From the NCBI GenBank assembly GCA_028274465.1, contig CM051457.1, forward strand, positions 99,819,982 to 99,883,981: a stretch of 64,000 nucleotides of DNA, read 5' to 3'. Each line of letters begins with the position of its first letter. Position 1 is the stretch's first letter. The position numbers and the translations under genes are program-made. Positions 23,683 to 35,715 of this stretch are shown piece by piece. A model generated the notes under the pieces. The model saw nothing but the letters and a program-made list of their open reading frames with translations, was not told the DNA's origin and did not search any database. This stretch comes from Plantago ovata (taxonomy: Eukaryota > Streptophyta > Magnoliopsida > Lamiales > Plantaginaceae).

Positions 23683-25599
23683 TGTTAGTAAAAGTGAGAA
23701 GAAATTGCCTCTAAGACTAAGCAGCGGAAGTTTAAAATTTTTAATCTCACTAAACTGATATGACTATATTCGTTTATTAAACTAGAAGATATCACTTACG
23801 TGTCCTCCAGTAGATAAGCAAATTCACCGGGTAGCTGTTCCTCAATCTCCAGATAGAGCCTTGCAATCTCCTCGTCCGGCTGGTTGATTTCTTCTTCGTC
23901 AGAGATAAAATCTTCGTCAACCAAATCTCCAAGATGGCTCATCAACAGGTTGATTACTTCCTTTGACATTGGTATCCACGGGCAGTGATGTCTATCAAGA
24001 ACGCTAGGATGTTCTTCTGTTTATTTTGAGCTGATAGAGAGAATGAATATTTTCTTTCTGACTTTCAGAGAGAGTTTTTCACGTCTGATGGAATAGAATA
24101 GAAGACTTCTTTCTTTCTGATTTAGTCAGTTAGTTTGTTCAGAAAATCACGTAATATTTTATCCCAGCAAATCTAATTGACTAGGAGACTTCAAAAGTCA
24201 TCAACTAAATAACAAACAGATAAATCAAATTACTAAAGGAAAGAATTAAAGGAAAGGAAGAAAATAAAATAAAAATAAATAAAACAAATACATGGGGCAG
24301 CAAACGCTGCCCCCTTCATCACGCCCAGCAGCTGGGTTTTGACCCAGTTGCCTGGTTCTGTTTTATTTATTGATTTTAATTCCCTTTTCCTTTATTTGGA
24401 CCTCATTCTAAATCCCGCCCAAATGCACAAGTCTTCAATTAATTAATTAGATCCAATTCAATCCAATTAATTATATTTCTAAAATATATTCCATATATAA
24501 TGAATTAATATTAATCTAATTAATAATAATTCCATTATATTTATATATAGTAATTCAACATTAATGTAATTAATATTTAATCCTACATACATAGCTCGTT
24601 TGTAGAAACACCACCTTGAAGTGTGGCCCATAGGGCCTTGCATATTAAGCAATAATCTAATTAAGGTCATAATAAATTCATAGACAATTTATTAGACAAT
24701 ATTAATATGCAAGGAACGTTTGTGAGGAAAACAAACCACCTATAGTGTAGGGTATTTTGATGATACGGTCCCTTCATTCAAGAATACTCGAATGAGTCTA
24801 GAATATGGTTATGTGTCAATTCTAATAACTCATTCATGGTCTCTCAATCTTATTAGTCGATCTATGAATTATGTCCAAACACCATTTTGACATATTCACT
24901 TACGGTGGCCACCGGTTTTATGATCGCACTAAATATGAGAAGTGAATATTCTCTCCTTGTATCTATTACGGAGGAATGAATCCTTTCTTGGCACCAATCA
25001 CTCACACCATATGCTTCCTAATGTACCCAACACATGCCGTATCTACCCTACTTTAAGAGTGCAAGCGTTGCCCATGGTCAAAGCACATTATTTCACATAT
25101 GTTGTAGTATTGGCCTCACGTCTAAGGACTACTAAGATCACCCTACACACCGATACTGCCATAGACACTTAAATAGCTTTACCAAATGGTTTCTCGGTTG
25201 GGTATGCCAACACTCTCCAAAGTGTCCGTATGTTCATTATGAATAACCAAGTTCATTCGTAGCAGTGAGACCTACTACATCCTCGAAGGATCTAATGCAA
25301 CATATGCTAGCTTCAATCGCATCATTGATATCCCGTATCTCAATGACCTTCAGCTAGTGGCTTATTTTAGGACTTAATTATTGACACACAAGCTTCCACT
25401 AACTTGGTGATTACCTTAAGTCCTTGGGAACATTTTATCGAATAATTCAAACAACCAAATAATATATTCATAAAAAATATAATGCCAATTGTATTTAATA
25501 ATGTATAGATAAACGAACATAAATAAATAACAATAACTGAATGTGATCAAGTACATATCGTCCGTATCGTAGGTTGTCTCTAGGACATATATACTTTCA
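23683..25599 (-). mobile_element. Copia-type solo LTR
   Basis: A 1,917-bp LTR, TGTTAG...CTTTCA, flanked by a perfect 5-bp duplication ACTAT (23678-23682 and 25600-25604). No internal region adjoins it, so it is a solo LTR left by recombination. It is a different family from 2211-4298 but has the same plan: an 'agcggaa' block near the start, a GC palindrome about 610 bases in (24294-24313, GGGGCAGC/GCTGCCCC), a 'gacaatattaatatgcaaggaacg' block and a 'gtctctaggacatata' end. Confidence 0.9.
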
Positions 25600-25604
25600 A
25601 CTAT

Positions 25605-26527
25605 AGCAAAACTCGGATTCCGGCGGCTACTCCGGCAAAGCAAAGGGGCAGTATATACGAACAAATACGAAGAAAGAAAACAAAATTTGAGAACCACAAA
25701 GGGAATACTTACTTGTATTCGGTTTAGAGAAGCGTGAAAAGTGGAATTCACCGGAAAATCCTTCGACCCGCCGGAAAAAGTTCAGAAATACCACTCGGAA
25801 TGCTCCTCGGTCAGTCTCGGGATCGATTACAAGTGCTGGTCGGTCCTTATATTTGCTCTGAATAAACGTTTGGCGAAAATTGAAAAATGAATCGGTCCAC
25901 ACATATTTACAGAAGGGTATCTCGGGAATTCGAAACGTCATTTACCCTCGGAGGATATGGGTCGTATGCGTATCCCGAATCGATGGCTCGAGTAATCGCC
26001 GCCTGGCGAATTGATGAATTCGCCCCTCGCGTACGCGAACTAGTCCAGAATGTCGGTGGGGCGCGAATTACTTGGCCACTAAAGTAATTCGCGAAGCGCG
26101 AAGAAGTAACCGCCCTTGGAAAGAGAAAGTCTGGTCGCTCCACTTCAAAAGATCAGGCTCCTCAAACCACTCCCTAGAGAAGCGAGAGCAAAAGAATGGT
26201 CGCTCCACGAGCCAATCCGCAAAGAAGAGCGAGGAAGCACAAAATCAAGCCGATCCGATTTCTACCTTAGAAAGCTAACCTGGATTCAATCTCTACCCAT
26301 CAAACATACCTCTTTTATAAGGCCCGAGCACCGTCTACTCGGATCCTAAAAAAGAGGGGTAGGGGAGGGGGAGATAGGAGGAGAGAAAGCTATTGAGAAA
26401 TAAATACGGAAAACATTTTTGCAGCACTTAGTCGAGACTACCCTTTACCTCAAAGAGTACTCGACCTGAACATTAAATAGTTCCACAACTATCTTCTACA
26501 AAGATACTTGGAAACAAGGGGGGCATA
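25605..26527. mobile_element. Probable 3' internal part of a Tat-type gypsy element
   Basis: Low-complexity and diverged sequence without a recognised domain. Open frames at 25627-25941 and 25907-26143 (minus) have no family resemblance I can name. It ends with a purine-rich tract (26512-26527) immediately before a TGTTGG terminus at 26528, the arrangement of a polypurine tract and 3' LTR. Confidence 0.4.
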
Positions 26528-27240
26528 TGTTGGTGTTAAAATATCTCCAGTCCGCATTTACGAACTGGAGCGGCCTAAGAGCGCTACAAGGCTCCAAGGA
26601 CCGTCCCTTAAGGGGCTCAACCATACGTACAGGTATGTCACCTGCGTATGCCTCGACCAGCATGGCTCGACTAGTTTAATAGGCCGCCCCTCAAAACAGC
26701 TCACTAAGGAAAAGATGACTAAGTGGCTCGTTCGACTACTGAAGGTGGTCGATCTAGGAGAACTTTACGACAAGGAAACACCCTCTAGATCGAGGAGATC
26801 AGGCAGAGCACTACTCGAGCTATGGATTCTGGGGTAGGGCTCGAGCACCCAAGTCGACCACGTCTGTTCGGTCCTTGGGGGCCTGCCTTTCAGAAGATTC
26901 CATGAGCCTTGAAATGTCCACAATGCCCTCCAAACCCTAATCCAGATATTTGGGCTAAATTCCATGGACCTCCTTAATGGACTTGGGCCAAAGGAGGATT
27001 CAATCGCATCCGGACACTTGTCACGATCCTACACAAAGTGACAATAAAATACTCAAACTATATAAGGAGACCTCATTTATGGTCCCAAGGTAAGCATAAT
27101 GATCACAACTCCACCTACTTCATACATTTACTAGGAAAGCCCTCAGCTCCCTACACGTAAAGTCGTCCCTCTGGTCTGATCCTCGAAAGACCGGGTAAGC
27201 GGTACTAACCCCCCCCCCCCCATCCAGTTCATTTCAGGTA
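26528..27240 (+). mobile_element. Probable Tat-type gypsy 3' LTR
   Basis: It starts TGTTGGTG after a G-rich polypurine tract. A TATA motif (CTATATAAGG) lies at about 27059-27068, followed by a leader with 'cctcgaaagaccgggtaagcgg' and a C run (27211-27223). The 3' boundary is uncertain, between about 27230 and 27245. The overall plan resembles Tat/Retand LTRs, but no partner LTR is in the window. Confidence 0.4.
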
Positions 27241-27869
27241 CAAGGAACATGGAGGTCACGTGAAGTCAAAGGAACATCCCTCAAAAAAGACCAAAGGAAC
27301 ATCATTTGAAAAAGCTTAGGACGAATTAGAAAGAAAGCACGAACTATCATTCAACAACGTACATAGGTGAAGTTTTGAAATAACACAATATATGCACCAT
27401 TAAGTTGTTTTACGCATATACCCATATATAAGCATATAAATATCACAAATAAAATATTTTAAGAACATCTTAATGTACATCAGTACATCACAATTAAAAT
27501 ACATATATGTACATGTATATCATACGTACCTAAACTTTGTTTGCTTTATTACTCGTGTACTCCCTTTTCTCCTTTTTATTTCGGTCAGTGATGTCATATG
27601 ACTCTAGCTTGAGTTTTTTCGCCTATTAACATATACATAACACACAATTTCATAAGTTCAGACCTTTAAGTACGATTAATTATAAATTCCGTACATCTTA
27701 ACTACAACATAAGGAAAAAGCTTCAACATGATTGGCACAATGATTATCAAGACTAGTACACTCAAACAACTCTAAAACATATAGTATGAGTTTTACCGTC
27801 TTCTTAGGATGGTAGGGATAATCATCTTCAGTAGAATAATCACCCTCACCATCAGTGCCTATGTGATTC

Positions 27870-29060
27870 TGATGAACGTGTATTTTACATTTTCATTTGA
27901 GTCTTTTTCACCAATTTAGCTATCATCTAGGTTAATTTAGTTTATATTTTAGTGCATTTTATTAGAATAGTGTCACGTTTCCTTTTTCTTTGCATTTTTC
28001 AGGTTTTAGGTGAAAAACGTGTTTTTAGGGGCAATTATGTTGAAGAGAACGAAGATTCAGTGTTTCGTGGTCATCCGTGGTGTATCTAGAAGGTTCCGGA
28101 CGAGATTGGAGGTCTAGGGGTTGAGTTTCAAGGCTTAAGGTCACTAGAAGGCAAAATCCGAGCCCGAAAAGGAAAAGAAGACCAAAAACGCATCCACCGC
28201 CACTGGAGCTCCCGGGCGGTTCGCCCCACGCTAGGCGGTTCGCCCGACGTCTGGGGCGGTTCGCCCCACGTCTTCCGAACTCCTATATATAGTTGCTCCA
28301 TTCTCTACGTTTTTCATACCTTTTCACATTATTTTGAGAGACGAATTCTCCAGACCCTGTTCTGGGAATTCTTAGCATAGGAGACTCTTTTTCTTATCAA
28401 TTTGGAGGATTAAGCATAGCAATTGGACCTCGTTGTTTATCAATTTTTGCTTGTGAGTTAGCAATTCTTCGGAGATTGATGCCCTTCGTTGGTAACATTG
28501 TATCTCACGATTTTTCTACTTTTATTTATTTCTTTCAACATGTTTTCATTCAATCTTGCTTTGATTTCTGTTGATTGCAATCTATCTATGAGTAGCTAAA
28601 TCTATCGTTGGTGATAGTATGTGATTTCTTAGCTAGGGTTCTTAATTATGCATGATTGGTTGTAACGCGATTCAGACTTGAATTATTGCTTTATCTCTTT
28701 GATCTATCTAATCCCTCTATCTTCGTAGTGTTGAATTGAACGGAACACATTGGACAATTCATGATCTTAGATTTCTATGCAAACGTTCAAGTACTTCATG
28801 CATGATTATTAACCTGATGCTTTGAATGATCATACTATCGCCAACTTCCATTATTATTGATAAGAAAATCTGTGCTAAGTCGATTGTTGAGTTTATAGTT
28901 TAAGTTAAATTAGATAAAGCTAGTTATAGTCCTTAGAGATCGACACTCGAGGTTATTTTACTGCTACACTACGTACCTTGGTTTTCGTTGTAGTTGTGAA
29001 TTGCCTTTGGCTAAAAACAAATTTATTTGATTAATTGAGTCTGACAAATTTAGTTCATCA
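27870..29060 (+). mobile_element. Athila-like solo LTR in an exon
   Basis: A 1,191-bp LTR, TGATGAACG...GTTCATCA, flanked by a perfect duplication GATTC (27865-27869 and 29061-29065). It reads on the plus strand. GC palindromes lie at 28211-28270, then the TATA box CTATATATAG at about 28284. No internal region adjoins it. Confidence 0.92.
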
Positions 29061-29666
29061 GATTCACATCTTTCTCATCATTGATGGCCACAGTAGAATA
29101 GTTACCCTTTCTCCTGCTTGGTGTACGAATGATGATACCTTAAATTCAAGTTTCATAGGATCAAGTACCTCGATCTTGATTCCATGCATACTAGTTAACT
29201 TATGGTTGTCTATTAGTTCCTTCCATCCCTTACCCTTCAGGTACTTCACTTCCTTTTTCCCATAGAATGACACATTATTCACCTCATTAGTATTTCTGAA
29301 TTTCATTGTCACCATGGTGTTAATCGATGGTAGTTGCAATCTCTAAATGGCTACGCTAGGAATCCTCTACAAGTTATAAATCATAAATTAGATCAAACAT
29401 AAACAAATGAATTCCAAAGATCCCCTTATTAATTTCTATAATATAGCACATGGTGCATTCGTAATTTTTCTCAACATGACATTTAACAAATTGATGTTCA
29501 ATGATGCCCATATATGTATAATATCTATGACAGATTCATTCCATACACTCTAGAAATGAAAAGAATTACCAGATCATAATGAGGTGCAAAATTCTCCTTG
29601 TTGAGGATAATAATATAAGATAGACTTCCTTTGTCATCACATAATCCTTCGGGGAGTCATGAAAAC

Positions 29667-29959
29667 ATTATCATTGGATGCAAAAGTTTGGTAGACAAAC
29701 ATATTCACAAAATTATTATTACTATTCAATTTGAATTTATACAAACAAGTGTTTTTCTTTACTACGTATGGAAACACACGCAGCAAAGTTCCATCTTTTA
29801 TACAGGTGACATGCTCATAATACCTTTGACTCATAACATTCAAATGCACAGTAAAATTTCATCAATAAAATATATAGTCAATGTTTATGTGCAAGAGTCG
29901 ATGTTGTAGAACATACCTTTATTTCCCATAGTTGTATCTGGGTACATAGATAAATCTCC
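29667..29959. repeat. Direct repeat, copy A
   Basis: 293 bases nearly identical to 30786-31079. On the minus strand both copies encode 'FTVHLNVMSQRYY' and 'TSNNNFVNM'-like peptides. They look like a duplicated exon of the decayed B3-like gene. Confidence 0.85.
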
Positions 29960-30101
29960 TTTTTAGAGAGTCAAATATCAAAAAACTACTAAAGTACCAG
30001 CATAACCTATGGAGAAGCAATCCTAGACATCAAATCTGTGAACTTTTTATCAAAGTCTTGTTGCAAGGCTAGTCGTTTTGCCTTTTAAGCTTCTTGTGGA
30101 G

Positions 30102-30404
30102 CTAGTCTTGTCTCCTTTTAGCTTCTTGTGCCTGTTGTAGTTGACGGATTATTTCAACCTTCTCCATTAGCTGCTCTTCCAAATTTCCAAGCTTTTCTCC
30201 CTGCATCTCCAAAGAGCCACATATTTCGGTGTCGTTGGTTTGGTTGGAACCTCTAGAACTACTACCCTTGCTGGAGTATATGGACACTGCACTACCCATT
30301 CCAACACGACGCTGCTTCTTCGATAATGGGTTGATTTGATCAATGATCTCAGATTGGTCATAATCTTCCCCAGCTTCTTTGAGTTCTGCAATGGGTTTCT
30401 CCAT
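30102..30404 (-). CDS. Short coiled-coil open frame, unidentified
   Basis: A 100-residue frame, 'MEKPIAELKEAGEDYDQSEI' at the start and a Glu/Gln-rich helical end 'LEEQLMEKVEIIRQLQQAQE'. The end resembles C-terminal tails of several plant transposase-associated proteins, but that is weak. It lies between the two direct repeats inside the decayed B3-like gene. It may be a remnant of that gene or of an inserted transposon. Confidence 0.3.
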   Translation of the reverse strand: MEKPIAELKEAGEDYDQSEIIDQINPLSKKQRRVGMGSAVSIYSSKGSSSRGSNQTNDTEICGSLEMQGEKLGNLEEQLMEKVEIIRQLQQAQEAKRRQD

Positions 30405-30729
30405 AGCATTCTACATATAAAAGTAAGAGTATTATGTTAATTAAACACAATCTGAGATGCTCAATTGTGCTAACAATCAAACTTCATGGCAAAAAGACTA
30501 TAAATTAATGGAGGTTATACTTTTATGGCCAATGAATACATGTGTGTGTAGTGTACAAAGTTGATTGTGGAGACTAGTATTTGTAGGAAAGTTCTAAGTT
30601 GTGTGTAGCTGATGTGCTAAGTTGTGGTATTTGTTGTACTAAGTTGTTCATCTGCCAACATTTACTTGATAATACAAAAAAAATTACAACCAAGTAAGAT
30701 GGCTAGTCTACTTAGAAGAAGAAACTGGA

Positions 30730-30731
<2 letters not shown>

Positions 30732-30786
<55 letters not shown>
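30732..30786. repeat. (TA)n microsatellite
   Basis: About 27 TA units with one G interruption, ending exactly where direct repeat copy B begins. Confidence 0.95.
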
Positions 30787-30788
<2 letters not shown>

Positions 30789-31079
30789 ATCATTGGATTT
30801 AAAATTTTGGTAGACTAACATATTCACAAAATTATTATTACTAGTCAATTTGAATTTAGACAAACAAGTGTTTTGCTTTACTATGTATGGAAACACACAC
30901 AACAAAGTCCCATCATTTTTATAGGCGAAATGATCATAATACCTTTGACTCATAACATTCAAATGCACGGTAAACTTTCATCAACAAAATATATAGTCAA
31001 TGTTTATGTGCAAGAGTCGATGTTGTAGAACATACCTTTATATTCCCATAGTTGTATCTGGGTACATAGATAAATCTCT
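30786..31079. repeat. Direct repeat, copy B
   Basis: The second copy of the 29667-29959 segment, in the same orientation and about 1.1 kb away. It ends just before the GTAAG donor of the small exon at 31083-31110. Confidence 0.85.
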
Positions 31080-31793
31080 TACCTCTGATGGTGATTGAAC
31101 GCTTTTTGGACTAAAAGACACAAACAAGAAAGGTTACTAAATAAACGGTGTTATAAAAGCATGCTTCTAAGTTCTAAGTAATAAAGTGTAAGACACGATT
31201 TTTACTAGACGTTTTGTAAAATTAACATTGTACCTTTGAGTGAAGTAAAAAAGGACCCAAATTCGAACAGTAAATTGGATGATAGACTTATTGATCTATT
31301 TCGACTATAAACAAGTGCATAGGTATCATATTTATCAAAACATATCCCCCACCAAGTGCATGAAGGTTGATGGACTAAAAACATAAAATAACAAGAGATA
31401 ACTATAACATATTGGCATAGGTTATTTTGAATGCATATGATATTGCAGGTTACTTTCTTCTACATACATGGATTGTTTTTCAAAAAAAATAAAAAAATCA
31501 TCTACTTGTCATAAGTATATGCACTAAGCACATTAAAATAGGACTTACAGTTACTACACTTCACTCTGAGATGCACAACATTTCCCTATTTTATGCACTT
31601 TAATTTGTCTTAAAAAATCCTAATATTCATGAACTGTGAACATGAATAAAACTTTGAATTCACGGAAGTGCCTTTGTTTTCAAATGTGGTATTTCAGCTT
31701 CTTGTAGTATTTCTTCTAGGGGCAACAATTTTTTCTCTTAAGTATTCTATAGTTTCTTCTCCTAACTACAGAACTACATATGCAAAAAGACAA

Positions 31794-31972
<179 letters not shown>

Positions 31973-32973
31973 AGAAAACATACATACATGTGTATTTATG
32001 TAATGCACGTATGTATGGATACATACAAAAACCTATATTTTCCCACCACGTTCTTCCGACTGATCAACGTGCCTCACATTGTAAATTGGTGTCCTAGCTT
32101 TCGGGGTAGTCAGAGGTTTATTAAGCTTCATATTGAGTAATTAGGTGAGTCACACAGAAAAGCACATAGGCTAGAAATAATTAAATAAAAAAAAAATAGA
32201 ATGAAAATTTCCTATCAACATGGAGCAAGAGATAATTGAAGCATAAACTATAAACATTCATTAATGATAAATTGTAGAATTTCACTAATCCATGTGCATC
32301 TTCATTTCTCTATTATTTTATAAACCAAGTACAAGTGACACATACATACATATAGTATCTAGCATTTCAAATGTAAAAGAGAAATATATCTATCTCATAA
32401 ACATGTGGACAAACCCTTTAACAACACATCAACTTTTTGCATTATATGAGACTCAAATTTCTATAAATATGTATTGTTTTTCCTAGAAAATAACTCCCGG
32501 TCTAGTTTGGTAACCTGACCTCATCTGATTTGGATTCCCAAATAGCAAAAAGATATCAAATGATAAACTAATCTAAATATGCGAAACAAGATATGTAGAA
32601 TATTTTTGGATCGGACATAGATCTTAGTGACAACAACTATTTTCCGATTGATTCATCACAACTGCAAATTAAACACAGATATATATGATGATCAACTAAT
32701 CTAACATTTGAAAACGTAAAAGAATGAGATTTCTACCTCATAAACTGGTGAATTTATAGAGCAACAAGTTTGAGTTGTGGCACCTGAATTCTTCTCACCA
32801 ATAAAAAATAGATCAAATTAGAATCTGATATGTATAAAACCATGAAATGGAAAATGGAAAACCTAAGTAGTTTGAGCATAAATTAACCTGAATAACGGAG
32901 ATCGCTTTCTCGGCCATAGTGAATGAGGAATATATTTTCAATCTTTCAAACAAATGGGTGGATGGTACTGCAG

Positions 32974-32984
32974 GGTTTATATAG
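32974..32984 (-). promoter_or_regulatory. TATA box of the B3-like gene
   Basis: On the minus strand it reads CTATATAAACC, about 57 bases upstream of the start codon at 32917, a normal plant spacing. Confidence 0.6.
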
Positions 32985-33117
32985 GTAAGAAACCCTAGTG
33001 ACTTGTGTTCCTTTTCTTTTATGGACCGGTTTGGTACCTCAAATAGTGAAAATCCAGCCATGTTTTTGGGCAAAATCCAATGTTTGGTGTCTTTATCATG
33101 ACATGGGTTGCCCGGCA

Positions 33118-34590
33118 TATGAGTTTGTGGCTATGGTTAAGCCACAGGCAATGAGATTTTGAATTTGGATTTTAAAATTTCCACGAACAATGTGGGATTG
33201 GGATTTTAAAATCCCAAGTTCCAAATATTGTGACACGTAAAAAACCCATCAATGAATTTTGGACAAACCCAACCAAACAAGAGATTATGATAAAAAAAAA
33301 AGTTTAAAACTCATCAAGAGATTTTGGGAAAATTAACCAAATGCGGGAAAGACAGGATGATAAAAAATTCGTACACGGGCCGGTTTACATTTTGAATGTT
33401 AACGGATGAATGGCAACCCCAAAGTTTAAGTAAGGATCTTAAAGTAATAAGAATAAAAATGAGAACGTTTTAAAGTGAATGAACATAAAACTGTGAATTT
33501 GAATGTTCAAAATTGTATCTTATTTTTCGATTGTTTCTCATTATGTTATGATTCATGTTCTCTTCCCCGATTTGTCGGCTGATTTTTCTCCTCCTTCCTA
33601 TTTTTTTTTTCTTCTTCTCTCTCTTTCCTACCTCAGAACTTAGAAGACAATCACCAAATCTTGTAACTTGTTCAATCCCTTTTCTCATCTCAGAAGCTAA
33701 AAAATCTCTCAATCTCTTCGGCTATTGTTCTTTCCTTTCTAAGCCTCCACCATCTCCTTCAATGGCGGATAAGATATTCGCGTGCCCTTTTATTGTTTTG
33801 CTAGAAGTTCGAAAAAAGCATGAGCTTCTCTGTCTTCTTCTTCAATGGCTGATTCCTGGAAGGAGTACATATTGAAACTATTTTTTGTATTATCATTGTT
33901 GGCCTTTCATGTTCGTTGAGTAGAATTATGGTGGATTAATAATTCTCTTTGGGAAAATCTTACATATTAATTTTGGACATATTAGTTTTATCGCAAAGTC
34001 TCATTAGAGACCGTCTCTTTTTAACATATGGAGAGACCGTACCATTATGCAATTTACCAACAGCTAGTTATAACCATTAAAAAATTCAGTGGTATATATG
34101 TAATTATCTATGAATATAAGGTCCTTTTAATAAATTACCCTTCTTCTTTGTTTTTATCTATTCCAGATCGATCCTTTCAGATGGATCCAGAAGTCTTACT
34201 CCGTTTCTTCTTTCTCCTTGACGGCCAAGGTGTCATTCTTATATGTCTGATTCAGCTTGGAATTGCCGAAATCGGGAACCCCTTGGTGAGATTGTGGAAA
34301 TCGACATAGAAGAGCAGGAAGAAGAAGTGCACGAGGGAGAAGAGGAACTGGGACATGGGGTTAAGATCCGGGTTTTAACGGATCGCTGCCTTCCAGGTTG
34401 GTATTTTCTTCAATCCATTTCGATCAGGTCGTAATTTGTATGATTCTCATATTATCAACAATGAGGCTTGGTCTGTTTTCGTGCTATTATCTGGTGGCAA
34501 TGAATATTTATATTGTCTTTAAGAATTTAGGGTTATGGTGGTGTTCGGTGCAGTCTTGGTCTTGCTTGATTAAGATTGTTTTTTAGTTGT
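33118..34590. other. Unassigned intergenic stretch
   Basis: AT-rich and without a gene I can support. The open frames at 33555-33875 and 34028-34309 (plus) show hydrophobic or low-complexity sequence and no family motif. Small palindromes such as GGGATTTTAAAATCCC lie near 33193-33208. It may be part of the same transposon-like unit as the CATGTT array that follows. Confidence 0.4.
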
Positions 34591-35715
34591 GGGCCACGTT
34601 GTTGTTGTTATTTGCATCTAGATTGTCCATGTTCTCACCGATATACTCACTGTTTTTAATGCTCTGTTTTTTTTAAACTGTTTTTATGAAAAATTGATCT
34701 CTGCGATATACACTATGTTTTTATCAATATAACCCATGTTATCAACAATATTGTCCATGTTCTAACAATACTACCTTTGTTGTTTCCCCCGTTGGTTTTC
34801 GTGGTGTTGTTATCCTTGTTTTTTTTTCGTTTCTATGTTTCTATATTGGACGCAGCTTTACATAATCTACCAATTATTACCCATGTTTCTAAGCATATGT
34901 CCAATGTTTTGAACATTATTACCCATGTTTCTTATATTATGTCCCATGTTCTTATCTTGATGTTTGTTCTGATTATGGTCCATATTTTGAAGATTATTAC
35001 CTATATTCCTTACAATATTGTCTATGTTTGTGGTTTTGTTTTTGTAGATGATGTGCAACAGAAGAAAAAGAGGACTAATGCCGGAAGCAAGCAACAATCC
35101 AATTAATGGATGGATTCACTTTGAAATTAGAAGTTAGATAGTTATTATTGTAGTCATAATATTAATATGTCCAATATACTTGCATTTATATACAAGGATT
35201 TTTTTTATGTTCGAAATAGTACCCATGTTGTTGAGAATATTTCCCATGTTTATGTAAATATTACATATGTTTCTCATAATATATCCCATGTACTTACAAT
35301 TTACTGATAATGTTCATGTTCCATGTTAGTTTAAATATTACCCATGTTTCTGAATATATCGCCCATGTTCATGGGAATACTACCCATGTTTGTCATAATA
35401 TCTTCCATGAACTTGTTTTTATATATATGTGTCATATCAGTGTTTCTCCAAAAGAACCCATGTTTATGAGAATATCTTTCATGTTTCTGAGAATATCTCC
35501 CATGTTCATGGGAAATACTAACCATGTTTCTCGTAATATCTTCCATGAACTTGTTTCTATATATAAGTGCCACTGACATATGTTGGTGAGAACATAAGGA
35601 ATATTGTTGACAACACAAAAACTACTACATTGATTTTGTTTTCATGCATAGTGCATATAGGTGAGACCATGGTCCATATTGATAAAAACATAGGAAATAT
35701 CGTTAAGAACATATG
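34590..35715 (+). repeat. Degenerate CATGTT-motif tandem array, left arm
   Basis: Dozens of diverged units of about 22-26 bases with the core 'cCCATGTTtnnganAATAT'. An inner block (about 35335-35425) is repeated at about 35455-35575. The outer part (about 34590-34760) is an inverted match to 38345-38655. No coding sequence is supported. Confidence 0.6.

Noticed and set aside
27211-27223. Poly-C runs here and at 63513-63526 as possible shared element ends
   Set aside because: The flanks differ and the elements belong to different superfamilies; homopolymer runs near LTR ends are not evidence of kinship.
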